This document shows positions 1-7,249 of a DNA stretch of 64,000 nucleotides, one piece after another. Origin of the DNA: Tepidimicrobium xylanilyticum (GTDB taxonomy: Bacteria > Bacillota > Clostridia > Tissierellales > Tepidimicrobiaceae); assembly GCF_900106765.1 (NCBI RefSeq), contig NZ_FNNG01000002.1:1-64000 (forward strand), read 5' to 3'. The notes beneath the pieces are model-generated. The model made no database searches, was not told where the DNA came from, and saw only the letters and a list, made by a program, of their open reading frames with translations. Both the position numbers and the translations under genes were made by a program. The number at the start of each line of letters is the position of its first letter. The first letter of the stretch is position 1.

Positions 1-10
1 AGCTCCTAGC

Positions 11-874
11 CTATTCCTCAAATGGTGTTCCTTCAAATAGCGATTTATCTTCTTCATATTCATCACCGTTTTCTGGTAGAACTTCTATAACATCAGGATC
101 ATTGTCTACATAATCATATTCGTTCTCATTTCTTATTACTGCTTGGTCTGCTTTAATGGCTTCTAGTAATTGCTGGTTAGGTTTCTGCATTTCTACTGAA
201 AGAATTCCCCACTTGTTTATCATGTTTTTAATTACAGTTTTCTTGCACATTTCATTAAAGTTGTCTTTCCAATTACCAGTACCGTACTTTGCATATTGAA
301 CTGAATATTTCTTAGCATGTCCTAGTAAGCTTTCTACGGACCAATAGACTTTCTTTTCAAAGCCATTGAGTAGTGCAAAATATCCAGCATATCCGATTAT
401 CTCTTTTTCTTCTCTTTCTTTTTCATCTTCTATAAATTCAATTTCTAATTCTTCTGTCAAAGGATTCCAGTTTTTTAATTCTCCTTCTCTAATGTCTATT
501 ACATTGATATTTTTATACATTCCTGTTCTAAGGGCTAATTGGATGTAGCCTTTATATCCTAGTTGGAATTGGCATTCTTTGTAGCCTTTTTTGCTGTTGT
601 GATAGGGTACTAGATATGCAAATCCAAAATTGTCTTCAATGGGCAAATCTAAAATTGCTGCCTTTAATGCTGATTGTATTACTGTGTTAGGTTCACATTC
701 GTTTAATGCTGCATTGCTATTAACTGCACTTATAATACTACTCATAAATTGAGGAGCCCTGTTACCTAATACTTCTTTAAATCTTTTTTGATAACTTTCT
801 GTATTTAACAAGGATTTAACTGTATAGTTTTGTGTAAGTTTATTGGTTTTATTTACCACTGGCTTATTAGTCAT
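11..874 (-). CDS. recT: RecT-family single-strand annealing protein
   Basis: This 287-residue protein matches the RecT family of phage recombinases, which coat single-stranded DNA and anneal it to homologous strands. The family region runs from about residue 30 to 215, including the stretch LGYKGYIQLALRTG that is typical of RecT. The C-terminal 40 residues are acidic, as is common in this family. The start at 874 follows a good ribosome binding site (GGAGGT). It lies two bases downstream of the Gam-like gene, so the two form a phage recombination module. A RecT homologue (YqaK) is also present in the B. subtilis skin element. A partner exonuclease would be expected to the left, outside the window. 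Confidence 0.9.
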   Translation of the reverse strand: MTNKPVVNKTNKLTQNYTVKSLLNTESYQKRFKEVLGNRAPQFMSSIISAVNSNAALNECEPNTVIQSALKAAILDLPIEDNFGFAYLVPYHNSKKGYKECQFQLGYKGYIQLALRTGMYKNINVIDIREGELKNWNPLTEELEIEFIEDEKEREEKEIIGYAGYFALLNGFEKKVYWSVESLLGHAKKYSVQYAKYGTGNWKDNFNEMCKKTVIKNMINKWGILSVEMQKPNQQLLEAIKADQAVIRNENEYDYVDNDPDVIEVLPENGDEYEEDKSLFEGTPFEE

Positions 875-876
875 AT

Positions 877-1431
877 TTACACCTCCACCTTGAATTCCAC
901 TGGTCTCTCAACTACTTCTACACCTTCAACTATCTCCCCGGTATCCTTTAATACAACCATTCCATTAACTACATCTGTAATTTTCTTTAGCTCGCCCCAT
1001 TTTGCTTGTTTTTTTACTTCTATATATTCGTTCATTTGATTTTCCTCCAGCCACTTAGTCAACTTATCATTGTCTCTATTAAATTGAGGTCCAGGGAACT
1101 TCTTTACAAGCTCCCCGCTTGGTAGTCTATACTTCAACATTGTCTTAGTCTTTTTCATGTCTTTCTCGTCTAGTGTCTCAAAGTATTCTGCAAGCTTGCC
1201 GTCTCTTTTTTCTATGATATATTCTTCCTCTTGAATTACCTTGTCCAATTTTTCTTTATAGAAGTTTATTTTGTTTTCAAGTTGCATTTTTAATCTTCTT
1301 ATTTCCGCCAGCTTTTCTTCATGTATTTCAATCCACCAATCCGCTTCTTCATCAGATTTAATTTTCCACTCTTCTTCATCTTCCTGAATACCTAAAGCCT
1401 CATCTAAAATATCCATCATCATGTTTTTCAT
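877..1431 (-). CDS. Gam-like host-nuclease inhibitor
   Basis: This 184-residue protein resembles the phage Mu Gam family, whose members bind DNA ends and block host exonucleases such as RecBCD/AddAB. Seen: an acidic N-terminus, a long coiled-coil helix from about residue 28 to 75, then a basic-acidic segment around residues 85-130 (with KTKTMLKYRLPSGEL) that is typical of clostridial phage Gam-like proteins. It directly precedes recT, the usual position for this function. The assignment rests on overall layout and context rather than a catalytic motif. Confidence 0.7.
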   Translation of the reverse strand: MKNMMMDILDEALGIQEDEEEWKIKSDEEADWWIEIHEEKLAEIRRLKMQLENKINFYKEKLDKVIQEEEYIIEKRDGKLAEYFETLDEKDMKKTKTMLKYRLPSGELVKKFPGPQFNRDNDKLTKWLEENQMNEYIEVKKQAKWGELKKITDVVNGMVVLKDTGEIVEGVEVVERPVEFKVEV

Positions 1432-1641
1432 TTATAAATCCCCCTTTAAACTTGCATATTCAATTGCTAACTCTATTAGCATTTCTTTGTTCTTTTTAAG
1501 TTTTTTCCCTGCATCTTCTGCCTGTCTTAGAATTCTTTCTAGTTCAAAGTTTTCTTGAATTATTCTGTATATTTTAGCCTCTATTTCAGATTTCATTTCT
1601 TCTACATTTGAATTTGCAAAATAAATACTAACCGCTTTCAC
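1432..1641 (-). CDS. small phage protein of unknown function
   Basis: This 69-residue protein is largely charged and helical, with a probable coiled coil from about residue 18 to 60. Its stop codon abuts the start of the Gam-like gene, so it is in the same phage operon. I do not recognise a family. The start at 1641 is preceded by GGAAGGAGAATGCAAAG, a good ribosome binding site. Confidence 0.6.
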   Translation of the reverse strand: MKAVSIYFANSNVEEMKSEIEAKIYRIIQENFELERILRQAEDAGKKLKKNKEMLIELAIEYASLKGDL

Positions 1642-1702
1642 TTTGCATTCTCCTTCCTATTTGGTATAATTGACTTAACGATATTTTTTTGATGGACCTT
1701 TT

Positions 1703-2257
1703 TCAGATGGCTGTCTGAGAGGTCTTTTTTTCATACTTGCATTTTTTTACATATCCTCTTTCGTTGCATTTTTTATTATGTTCTGCTATTATTTCAGCCA
1801 TATCACACCATTTGTTGAGTGATATTTTTAATATTTCTACATTGTGTTCTACATCAAGAAATTCATGTAGATACCTAACAAACTTTTCCCATTCATCTTC
1901 TTTGAAATCTTCTCTTTCATTTTTATTTACTGCTATTGCTAACATATTAGTTAATACTCTTTGAGCTTCGTCCATTTCTCCAACTAGCTTAAGAAGAACA
2001 CTTGCTGGATCTAAATTTACGTTGTCAAGTATTTCATATGAATATGCTTGTCCTATAGCACAATAATCTTTGCAATATCTCTGTGTTAGCCATGGATCTT
2101 TATACACTTTGCTCATTCTTAATGTCACATCTGGACCTGGTATAGTAATATTTTGTTCATAATTTATTAAAGCTCTTTGACTTATATGATTTTTAGCTGC
2201 TGCTTCTTCTATTGTTAATCCACTTTTTAGTCTTGCATTTTTAAACATATTTTCCAC
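1703..2257 (-). CDS. XRE-family HTH protein of phage type
   Basis: This 184-residue protein begins with a Cro/CI-type helix-turn-helix at residues 1-55 (recognition region EEAAAKNHISQRALINYEQN). It continues into a segment containing CKDYCAIGQ and a helical C-terminal part. Proteins of this layout occur in the early regions of clostridial prophages and probably regulate phage gene expression. It is the second HTH gene of the leftward early operon, downstream of the Cro-like gene at 2874-3107. The DNA-binding domain is seen; target and role are inferred. Confidence 0.65.
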   Translation of the reverse strand: MENMFKNARLKSGLTIEEAAAKNHISQRALINYEQNITIPGPDVTLRMSKVYKDPWLTQRYCKDYCAIGQAYSYEILDNVNLDPASVLLKLVGEMDEAQRVLTNMLAIAVNKNEREDFKEDEWEKFVRYLHEFLDVEHNVEILKISLNKWCDMAEIIAEHNKKCNERGYVKKCKYEKKTSQTAI

Positions 2258-2321
2258 CCCTTTCTTGCATTTTGATTCATTGTTTACAGCTAAGTACTGA
2301 TATACAATTTATTTAAAGATA

Positions 2322-2441
2322 TTAAGCGGATTTTTTCTTATAATGCTTAAGTTCCTTTTCTACCTTCTTAATAAATTCCCGCATACAAGAAGGCATATCT
2401 TTGGCTTTACATATAAAGCCTCCTATCCTAATCTGTCTCAT
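2322..2441 (-). CDS. 39-residue basic small phage protein
   Basis: This short ORF of 39 codons starts at an ATG at 2441 that overlaps the last 14 bases of the upstream gene (2428-2655). A strong ribosome binding site (GGAGGGAAAGGAAAAG) lies before the ATG. The product is lysine-rich with two cysteines (residues 11 and 19) and resembles no family I know. The overlap, the ribosome binding site and the operon position support it being a translated early phage gene. Confidence 0.5.
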   Translation of the reverse strand: MRQIRIGGFICKAKDMPSCMREFIKKVEKELKHYKKKSA

Positions 2442-2655
2442 CTTTTCCTTTCCCTCCTTTCCTTCTATATTGAAAATGCACAATTTTACCTTCTACCTCT
2501 TGTTTAATTCCTTCTAATATTTCTAATTTCTTTTCATAACTATAGGGGAGATTATTAATTTCATTAATAATGAATTCTGAATGTATCTCTACCATTCTTT
2601 CGCTTAACATATCCCAACCTTCTTTTGTGTTTGGTAAATGAACTATAATATTCAT
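2428..2655 (-). CDS. small hypothetical phage protein
   Basis: This 75-residue protein is of unknown family. It has a hydrophobic beta-like N-terminus (MNIIVHLP), an acidic helical middle and a very basic C-terminus (RRKGGKGK). The start at 2655 has a GAGGGGGAG ribosome binding site. It lies in the leftward early operon between the Cro-like gene and the XRE protein. Confidence 0.55.
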   Translation of the reverse strand: MNIIVHLPNTKEGWDMLSERMVEIHSEFIINEINNLPYSYEKKLEILEGIKQEVEGKIVHFQYRRKGGKGKDETD

Positions 2656-2873
2656 TGACTCCCCCTCCTCTCATACCTATATATATTATTTGGCTGATTT
2701 GTCCTATTCTCCACAATTGCTTAGCAACTCTATCTATCTATTCTTTTCTTCAGTACTTTCTCATAAAGATATTTTTGCAATAACATTAAACGATGTAGTT
2801 ATAACACCTTATGAGAATAAAGAAATATATTAACTACAACCCACTCCACTCTTCTCTCTCTTTATTTGAAACA

Positions 2874-3107
2874 TTAGGCTGTTTGATCTTTATTATTAGT
2901 TGAAGTTTCTTCAACTTTATGTTTGAAAAAAATTGATGGATCCACTTCTAATATTTCTGCAATTCGTTTAGCTTTATCTATCGTTATCTTAACTACACCG
3001 TTTTCTAGTAAACAATAACTACTTTTGCCACTATAACCAAGCTTATCAGCCATGTCTTGTTGTGTATAGCCCTTTTCAATTCGTAACTTTTTTAGTAATT
3101 CGTTCAC
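2874..3107 (-). CDS. Cro-like XRE-family DNA-binding protein
   Basis: This 77-residue protein consists almost only of an XRE helix-turn-helix (residues 4-62; TQQDMADKLGYSGKSSYCLLE). It starts with GTG at 3107 after a strong GGAGG site. It is divergent from the repressor gene at 3288, and the 180 bp between them hold a consensus promoter and several operator palindromes. By analogy with lambdoid phages it would be the Cro-like first gene of the leftward (lytic/early) operon. An alternative is a small activator of the XRE type. Confidence 0.75.
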   Translation of the reverse strand: MNELLKKLRIEKGYTQQDMADKLGYSGKSSYCLLENGVVKITIDKAKRIAEILEVDPSIFFKHKVEETSTNNKDQTA

Positions 3108-3124
3108 TTTTTATACCTCCTTAT

Positions 3125-3274
3125 GTTTAAGTTTCTTAAACCTTCTATTATGAATTATAGTTTAAGCAACTTAAACTGTCAATAGTTTTTTTGAATTTTG
3201 TTGAATCTTCTTAAACTTTTATTTTTAATACGAATTTATAAGTTATAATTTAAGTAAGTTTAAGTTTTTTGAAC
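3125..3274. promoter_or_regulatory. Repressor operator set, GTTTAAG-N3-CTTAAAC
   Basis: There are four 17-bp sites in the Cro-like/repressor intergenic region. Two are perfect palindromes, at 3125-3141 (GTTTAAGTTTCTTAAAC) and 3160-3176 (GTTTAAGCAACTTAAAC). Two are degenerate, at 3200-3216 (GTTGAATCTTCTTAAAC) and 3258-3274 (GTTTAAGTTTTTTGAAC). An isolated half-site lies at 3248-3254. The second site fills exactly the spacer of the leftward promoter, and the fourth abuts the repressor's ribosome binding site. They are very probably bound by the XRE repressor and/or the Cro-like protein. Confidence 0.8.
3154..3182 (-). promoter_or_regulatory. Leftward early promoter (sigma-A type)
   Basis: On the minus strand a perfect -35 box TTGACA (3182-3177) and a perfect -10 box TATAAT (3159-3154) are separated by exactly 17 bp. 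The spacer is the 17-bp operator GTTTAAG...CTTAAAC itself, so bound repressor would block RNA polymerase. It drives the Cro-like gene at 3107 and presumably the early genes to its left. Confidence 0.85.
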
Positions 3275-3287
3275 AGGTGGGATAAAT

Positions 3288-3725
3288 ATGTCATCATTAG
3301 CAAAACGAATTAAAGAATTAAGGCAAGAAAGAAATTTGACACAAGAAGAGTTCGGAAATATATTTGGTATTGTAAAATCCACTGTTTCTTTATATGAAAG
3401 TGGGAAAAGTACTCCGGATGATGAGTTAAAGAAGAAAATAGCTAAATATTTTAATGTATCTTTAGATTATCTTATGGGTGTTTCGGATGTAAGAAACCCA
3501 TATAAAGAAACATCAGAAAATAAAATTATAAAAGATGATGGATATGAGCTAACTCCTGAGGAAAAAGAGCTTCTCGAAACCATAACATCAGATCCAGAGC
3601 TTTCTGTTCTATTCCATGACCTTAAATCAGCACCTAAAAAGAAAATAAAACAATTGCTTAAAACATGGGAATTTATCAATGAACAGTTTGAAGAAATGGA
3701 AAAGGAATTGGATGATGAGGAATAA
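3288..3725 (+). CDS. XRE-family phage repressor (SknR-like)
   Basis: This 145-residue protein has a Cro/CI helix-turn-helix at residues 5-64 (LTQEEFGNIFGIVKSTVSLYESGK) and a helical, acidic C-terminal part that probably mediates dimerisation. It lacks a LexA-type peptidase domain, so inactivation would not be by self-cleavage. The start at 3288 has AGGTGG at 3275-3280. It is divergent from the Cro-like gene and followed by two coiled-coil genes and an ImmA/IrrE-type gene. In ICEBs1 and related elements ImmA cleaves such a repressor, which suggests the induction route. SknR of the B. subtilis skin element is the closest functional parallel. Confidence 0.8.
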   Translation: MSSLAKRIKELRQERNLTQEEFGNIFGIVKSTVSLYESGKSTPDDELKKKIAKYFNVSLDYLMGVSDVRNPYKETSENKIIKDDGYELTPEEKELLETITSDPELSVLFHDLKSAPKKKIKQLLKTWEFINEQFEEMEKELDDEE

Positions 3726-3756
3726 ATAAAATTATAAAGACTTGGAGGTAATTATA

Positions 3757-4005
3757 ATGGCCAAAATAACTGATAGAGAACTATTAGAACTTATTGCTAC
3801 TCAAGTAGCTAATCTTACAACTGAAGTTAAAGATATAAAAAACGAAGTTAAAGATATAAGAAACAAAGTTACAATTATTGAACAAGAGCATGGCAAAAAG
3901 TTGGACGCTCTATTTGATGGATATAAGCAAGTCTATGAAAAGCTTGATAAAATCGAAGATGAAGTATCTAAGCATGAAGAAATAATATTAAGACATGTAA
4001 GATAA
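3757..4005 (+). CDS. small coiled-coil protein
   Basis: This product of about 82 residues is almost wholly predicted coiled coil, with a short repeat (TEVKDIKNEVKDIRNKV, residues 18-34). The ATG at 3757 sits after GGAGG and is preferred to an upstream in-frame TTG at 3742, which lies inside the ribosome binding site. It shares its N-terminal organisation with the next gene, and the two may be diverged copies. Function is unknown; similar proteins occur beside repressors in clostridial prophages. Confidence 0.65.
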   Translation: MAKITDRELLELIATQVANLTTEVKDIKNEVKDIRNKVTIIEQEHGKKLDALFDGYKQVYEKLDKIEDEVSKHEEIILRHVR

Positions 4006-4036
4006 TAAAATTATAAAATACTGGAGGTTAATCAAT

Positions 4037-4501
4037 ATGAACAATGATATTCTTTATCAGATACTTAATGAACTGAAAGAACTTAAAGAAAATCAAAATT
4101 CAATGCAAGACCAAATGAATGACATGCAAAACCAAATAAATGGTATGCAAAATCAAATGAATGATATGCAAAACCAAATAAATGGTATGCAAAGCCAAAT
4201 AAATAGTATGCTAAATGAGTTTAATAAAATCAGAGAAGAACTAGTAGATACAAAAAAAGAATTAAGTAATGAAATCAGTAGTGTAAAAAGTGAACTCAAA
4301 GACTTTAGAGAAGAAACTAATACAAGATTCGATGCTTTAGAGGATAGATTGGATGAAATGGAAGCTGTTAATGGAAAAAGACATCTTGATTTTGTTAAGG
4401 AATTAAAAGAACTAAGACATTCAGTTAATAGAATTGAAATAAATACTGCAGAAAACTGGAGAGATATTGCTAGACTCAAGGCTATGAGAAAATATAAATA
4501 G
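4037..4501 (+). CDS. coiled-coil protein with tandem heptad repeats
   Basis: This 154-residue protein has residues 20-58 made of near-identical 7-residue units (MQNQING / MQNQMND), followed by further coiled coil to about residue 135 and a basic tail. The start at 4037 follows GGAGG. It probably forms a long rod or oligomer. It lies in the rightward operon of the repressor, between a shorter coiled-coil gene and the ImmA/IrrE gene, with regular intergenic spacing and repeated ATTATAAA-GGAGG leaders. No function is known. Confidence 0.65.
   Translation: MNNDILYQILNELKELKENQNSMQDQMNDMQNQINGMQNQMNDMQNQINGMQSQINSMLNEFNKIREELVDTKKELSNEISSVKSELKDFREETNTRFDALEDRLDEMEAVNGKRHLDFVKELKELRHSVNRIEINTAENWRDIARLKAMRKYK
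4103..4210 (+). repeat. Tandem 21/42-bp repeat within coiled-coil gene
   Basis: Units of 21 bases encode MQNQMND or MQNQING and alternate to give a 42-bp higher-order repeat. About five units are present, the last ones degenerate. Because the unit length is a multiple of three, gain or loss of units keeps the frame, so repeat number may vary between strains. Confidence 0.8.
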
Positions 4502-4563
4502 GAAATAAATTAGATTATAAAATCTTTGTGCAACAATTCGTTCATCAAGGGGGGAATGACAGA

Positions 4564-5112
4564 ATGATATTAGGTGACTTTATACCGAATCAGCAAACTA
4601 ATTATCTTGAAAACAAAGCTAATGAAATCCTTTTAGATAACTTCATTGAGCATCCATACGAGATAGATCTTGAGACAATAATTGATATAAATTATAAAAA
4701 TATAAAAGTTTTCTATTCTAATCAAGATAGTAAAGTCATTATAAAAAGAAATATGGCTGTAATTATTGTTAATGATAGGCTTGAATATAGAAAGCAACGT
4801 GAGGAATTAGCTGAAGAATTCTGTCACTTTTTATTACATTGCGGTAATCAGATCAATTATAAATACGATATCGTTTTAGACAAGCAAGAACAGCAGGCTA
4901 AAAGAATGTCTGCCTATCTTCTCTGCCCTTTATATATGCTAAAAACTATAACTATTCCTATGGATACATATTGCACAATCCATGAGCTAGCAGACATATT
5001 TAATGTTACATACGAGTTTATGAAATATAGATTAAGCCTTATTTGGGGACAAGACTTGAATTTAATAACAGTACACAACGGAGAATTCTATGGAAATATA
5101 TCTATAGAATAA
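4564..5112 (+). CDS. ImmA/IrrE-family protein with altered metal motif
   Basis: This protein of about 182 residues resembles the ImmA/IrrE metallopeptidase family, which in mobile elements cleaves the neighbouring repressor. The usual HEXXH zinc site should lie near residue 85, but here it reads LAEEFCHFLLHCGNQ: the first histidine is replaced by glutamate, while the second histidine and the following LLH are kept. Activity is therefore uncertain. The ATG at 4564 after a GGGGGGA site is preferred to the in-frame GTG at 4528. It is the last gene of the repressor operon, the usual place for an anti-repressor protease. Confidence 0.7.
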   Translation: MILGDFIPNQQTNYLENKANEILLDNFIEHPYEIDLETIIDINYKNIKVFYSNQDSKVIIKRNMAVIIVNDRLEYRKQREELAEEFCHFLLHCGNQINYKYDIVLDKQEQQAKRMSAYLLCPLYMLKTITIPMDTYCTIHELADIFNVTYEFMKYRLSLIWGQDLNLITVHNGEFYGNISIE

Positions 5113-5198
5113 TTTTTGAACTCCATATTGCATTAGAATTTCAATCTGATTACTTTGCATGTAGATTGCATGGTATTAATATGGCATTAACATAGAGA

Positions 5199-5229
5199 TG
5201 CTATTTATTTTTGAAGTAAATAAATAGCA
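5199..5229 (+). other. Hairpin after the ImmA/IrrE gene
   Basis: A perfect 12-bp stem (TGCTATTTATTT with its complement) with a 7-base loop is followed by no T-run. It could weakly terminate or stabilise the 3' end of the repressor operon. The rest of 5113-5386 shows no coding sequence that I can support. Confidence 0.4.
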
Positions 5230-5386
5230 AAGCATTTACTATAGGGATTTAATTTATGGTTAAGCTCAAATTCAAAGATTTGAGTATTCTTTAAAACTTT
5301 ATGTAGAACATAAGTTCAACACTATTCGACAGGATGTTGTAATATAGGCAGTTTTATAATTAAATTAATTGGAAAGGAATGTTTTT

Positions 5387-6400
5387 ATGGGGTTTAGAGT
5401 AAGGAGAAGTATTAATTTAGGCGGAGGTTTTAGAATAAATGTTAGCAAAAGCGGTATTGGTTACAGCTGGGGAGTTCCGGGATACAGAATAACCAAAACT
5501 GCTAAAGGTAATATTAGAAAAACATATTCTTTACCTGGCACTGGAATAAGTTATGTCGAAGAAACAAGTGGAAGGGAAAAACGAAAAAGAAATAGCAGCA
5601 TCAATTATAGTTATGTTCAAGAGCCTACAATGGAAGATGTTGTTAGTGCTGATATTGAAAATTACAGGCCAGCAGAATATGAAGATTTTGTTAAATCTAT
5701 TGAACGAATAGTAAATATAAATAAGTTAGCTAATTGGCTATGTGTTTCTATCGTTTTGTCAGCTTTCCCTATTTTTTTAGTTACAGGTATAATCGGTATT
5801 ATTCTTAAAATTTATGTTAGAACTAAAGGTAAAATGAACTTGGAATATGAGATGGATAAATTTTATATAGAAAAGCACAAAAAATTAGTAAATGCTTGGA
5901 CAACCTTAAGTAAATCTTCTCAATTATTGCAAATAATACAAACCGGAAAAGTTCATAATAAGAAAATTCATGCAGGTGCCTCACAATTGGTAAATCCTAA
6001 ACCTTTTATAATCACAACTAAACTTCCATTTTACTTAAAAACAGATATAGATATTATTCAATTAAAACTCATGAAAGAAAATCTGATTTTTTTTCCGGAT
6101 AAAATTCTTATACTTCAAGGTTCTAAAGTAGGATCAATAGATTATTCCGATATCTCTATTGAAGTTGGTAACGTACCCTTTGTTGTTGAAGTTGCGCCAA
6201 AAGATGCTACCATAATTAATTACACATGGGAAAAAGTTAATAAAGATGGTTCTCCAGATAGAAGGTATAAGGGGAATAGACAGTTACCTATATGTAATTA
6301 TGGCAAAATTGAAATTACTTCGTATTCAGGGTTAAACATCTTGATATACTGTTCTAATTTAAGTAATACTGCTCTGTTTAAAGAGATGATGATAAACTAA
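5387..6400 (+). CDS. DUF4236 protein with membrane segment
   Basis: This protein of about 337 residues opens with the DUF4236 signature (residues 1-55: MGFRVRRSINLGGGFRINVS and onward through GTGISYVEE), a short beta-rich domain of unknown function common in mobile DNA. Around residues 118-150 there is a hydrophobic stretch, probably one or two transmembrane segments. A beta-rich C-terminal half of about 130 residues follows. The ATG at 5387 after GGAAAGGA is chosen; an in-frame TTG at 5369 overlaps that site. It stands alone with its own terminator, like a cargo gene of the element. Confidence 0.7.
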   Translation: MGFRVRRSINLGGGFRINVSKSGIGYSWGVPGYRITKTAKGNIRKTYSLPGTGISYVEETSGREKRKRNSSINYSYVQEPTMEDVVSADIENYRPAEYEDFVKSIERIVNINKLANWLCVSIVLSAFPIFLVTGIIGIILKIYVRTKGKMNLEYEMDKFYIEKHKKLVNAWTTLSKSSQLLQIIQTGKVHNKKIHAGASQLVNPKPFIITTKLPFYLKTDIDIIQLKLMKENLIFFPDKILILQGSKVGSIDYSDISIEVGNVPFVVEVAPKDATIINYTWEKVNKDGSPDRRYKGNRQLPICNYGKIEITSYSGLNILIYCSNLSNTALFKEMMIN

Positions 6401-6430
6401 CAATATAATTATAAAATGTTAGTGACACCT

Positions 6431-6464
6431 AGGACCTAGACAAAATGATCTGGGTCCTTTTTAA
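6431..6464 (+). terminator. Rho-independent terminator after DUF4236 gene
   Basis: A 10-bp stem (AGGACCTAGA with TCTGGGTCCT, one G-T pair) with an 8-base loop is followed by a T-run at 6457-6462. Confidence 0.85.
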
Positions 6465-6573
6465 CATCAATAGATAGAAAGAATACATATTTACTCTTTG
6501 TTTTCAAGATATATTTGTTTTTGTTAATATATTCGTTTAATAACATCAAAAAATATATTTATGGATGTATAAA

Positions 6574-7127
6574 ATGGATAAGAATTTGCTAATTAACAGG
6601 ATAAACAAATTTAAAACATCAAACAATAACGATGTAAGCATTTCCTTTGTAAGAAAAGTAAATAGAAAAAACGAAAAATACTTGTTTTATACAGCTACAT
6701 TATTAGATGAAATTAAGGAAGATATTATAAATACACTGTTTGGGGGTTTTTATGAATACTTATCCAATTTTAATTTAAAAGAATATGATCCATTATACGT
6801 TCACGAGAATACAATAGAATATATACCATTATAGGATATATCAAATTATGAAGTTTTTAAATCAGAAATAAATAATTCCAACAATGTCATCACAGATCAC
6901 AATAAAATTAATAGGCCTTATATATGTCAAAAATTCTTTTATTCACGTAAACCCTATACTTTATATATTGTTGGATATAATATTTATTCAATTAACAAAA
7001 ATCATACTTTGATAAGCAAAAAAGCTATGAAGAATTGTATGAAAAAACATATATAGAAAATTCATCAATCAAAGTATCAATATTAGGACCTGGTATCTAT
7101 TTAGAACTTTCAAAGCTTCAAAAATAA
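6574..7127 (+). pseudogene. Broken gene of about 185 codons, unknown function
   Basis: An 86-codon reading frame (ATG at 6574, or at 6565) ends at an in-frame TAG at 6832-6834. The same frame then continues for over 60 codons of plausible protein (beginning DISNYEVFKSEINNSNN). Near an A6 run at 7017-7022 the frame shifts by one base, and coding resumes (SYEELYEKTYIENSSIKVS) to a TAA at about 7127, just before a terminator. So one gene has been broken by a nonsense codon and a frameshift. The general layout (short N-terminal beta region, ENTIEYIPL, then a second domain) recalls DUF4868/KwaB-like proteins, but I cannot confirm that. No good ribosome binding site is seen. Confidence 0.6.
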
Positions 7128-7152
7128 TAATTATTTATTATTTCTTCCATAA

Positions 7153-7186
7153 ACGGTGATGTAAAACATCATCGTGTTTTTATTTT
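7153..7186 (+). terminator. Rho-independent terminator after broken gene
   Basis: A 10-bp stem (ACGGTGATGT with ACATCATCGT, one G-T pair), a 3-base loop and a T-rich tail (GTTTTTATTTT). It isolates the recombinase gene from upstream transcription. Confidence 0.8.
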
Positions 7187-7193
7187 ACTTACA

Positions 7194-7225
7194 CTCACAT
7201 TTGTATATGCTATAATAAATACAAC
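7194..7225 (+). promoter_or_regulatory. Possible sigma-E-like promoter of the recombinase
   Basis: CTCACATT (7194-7201) and AATACAAC (7218-7225) resemble the sigma-E -35 and -10 elements with 6 of 8 matches each, but the 16-bp spacer is slightly long. A TATAAT at 7211-7216 with a poor -35 is the competing reading. In B. subtilis spoIVCA is sigma-E dependent, which makes the first reading attractive but unproven. Confidence 0.25.
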
Positions 7226-7249
7226 TATATGTTTTAAAGGGTGATTATG

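Noticed and set aside
1690-1735. Hairpin-like sequence with T-run at the end of the XRE gene
   Set aside because: The T-run is on the plus strand, where no upstream gene exists; on the minus strand the hairpin is not followed by T, and the arms are coding for the last residues.
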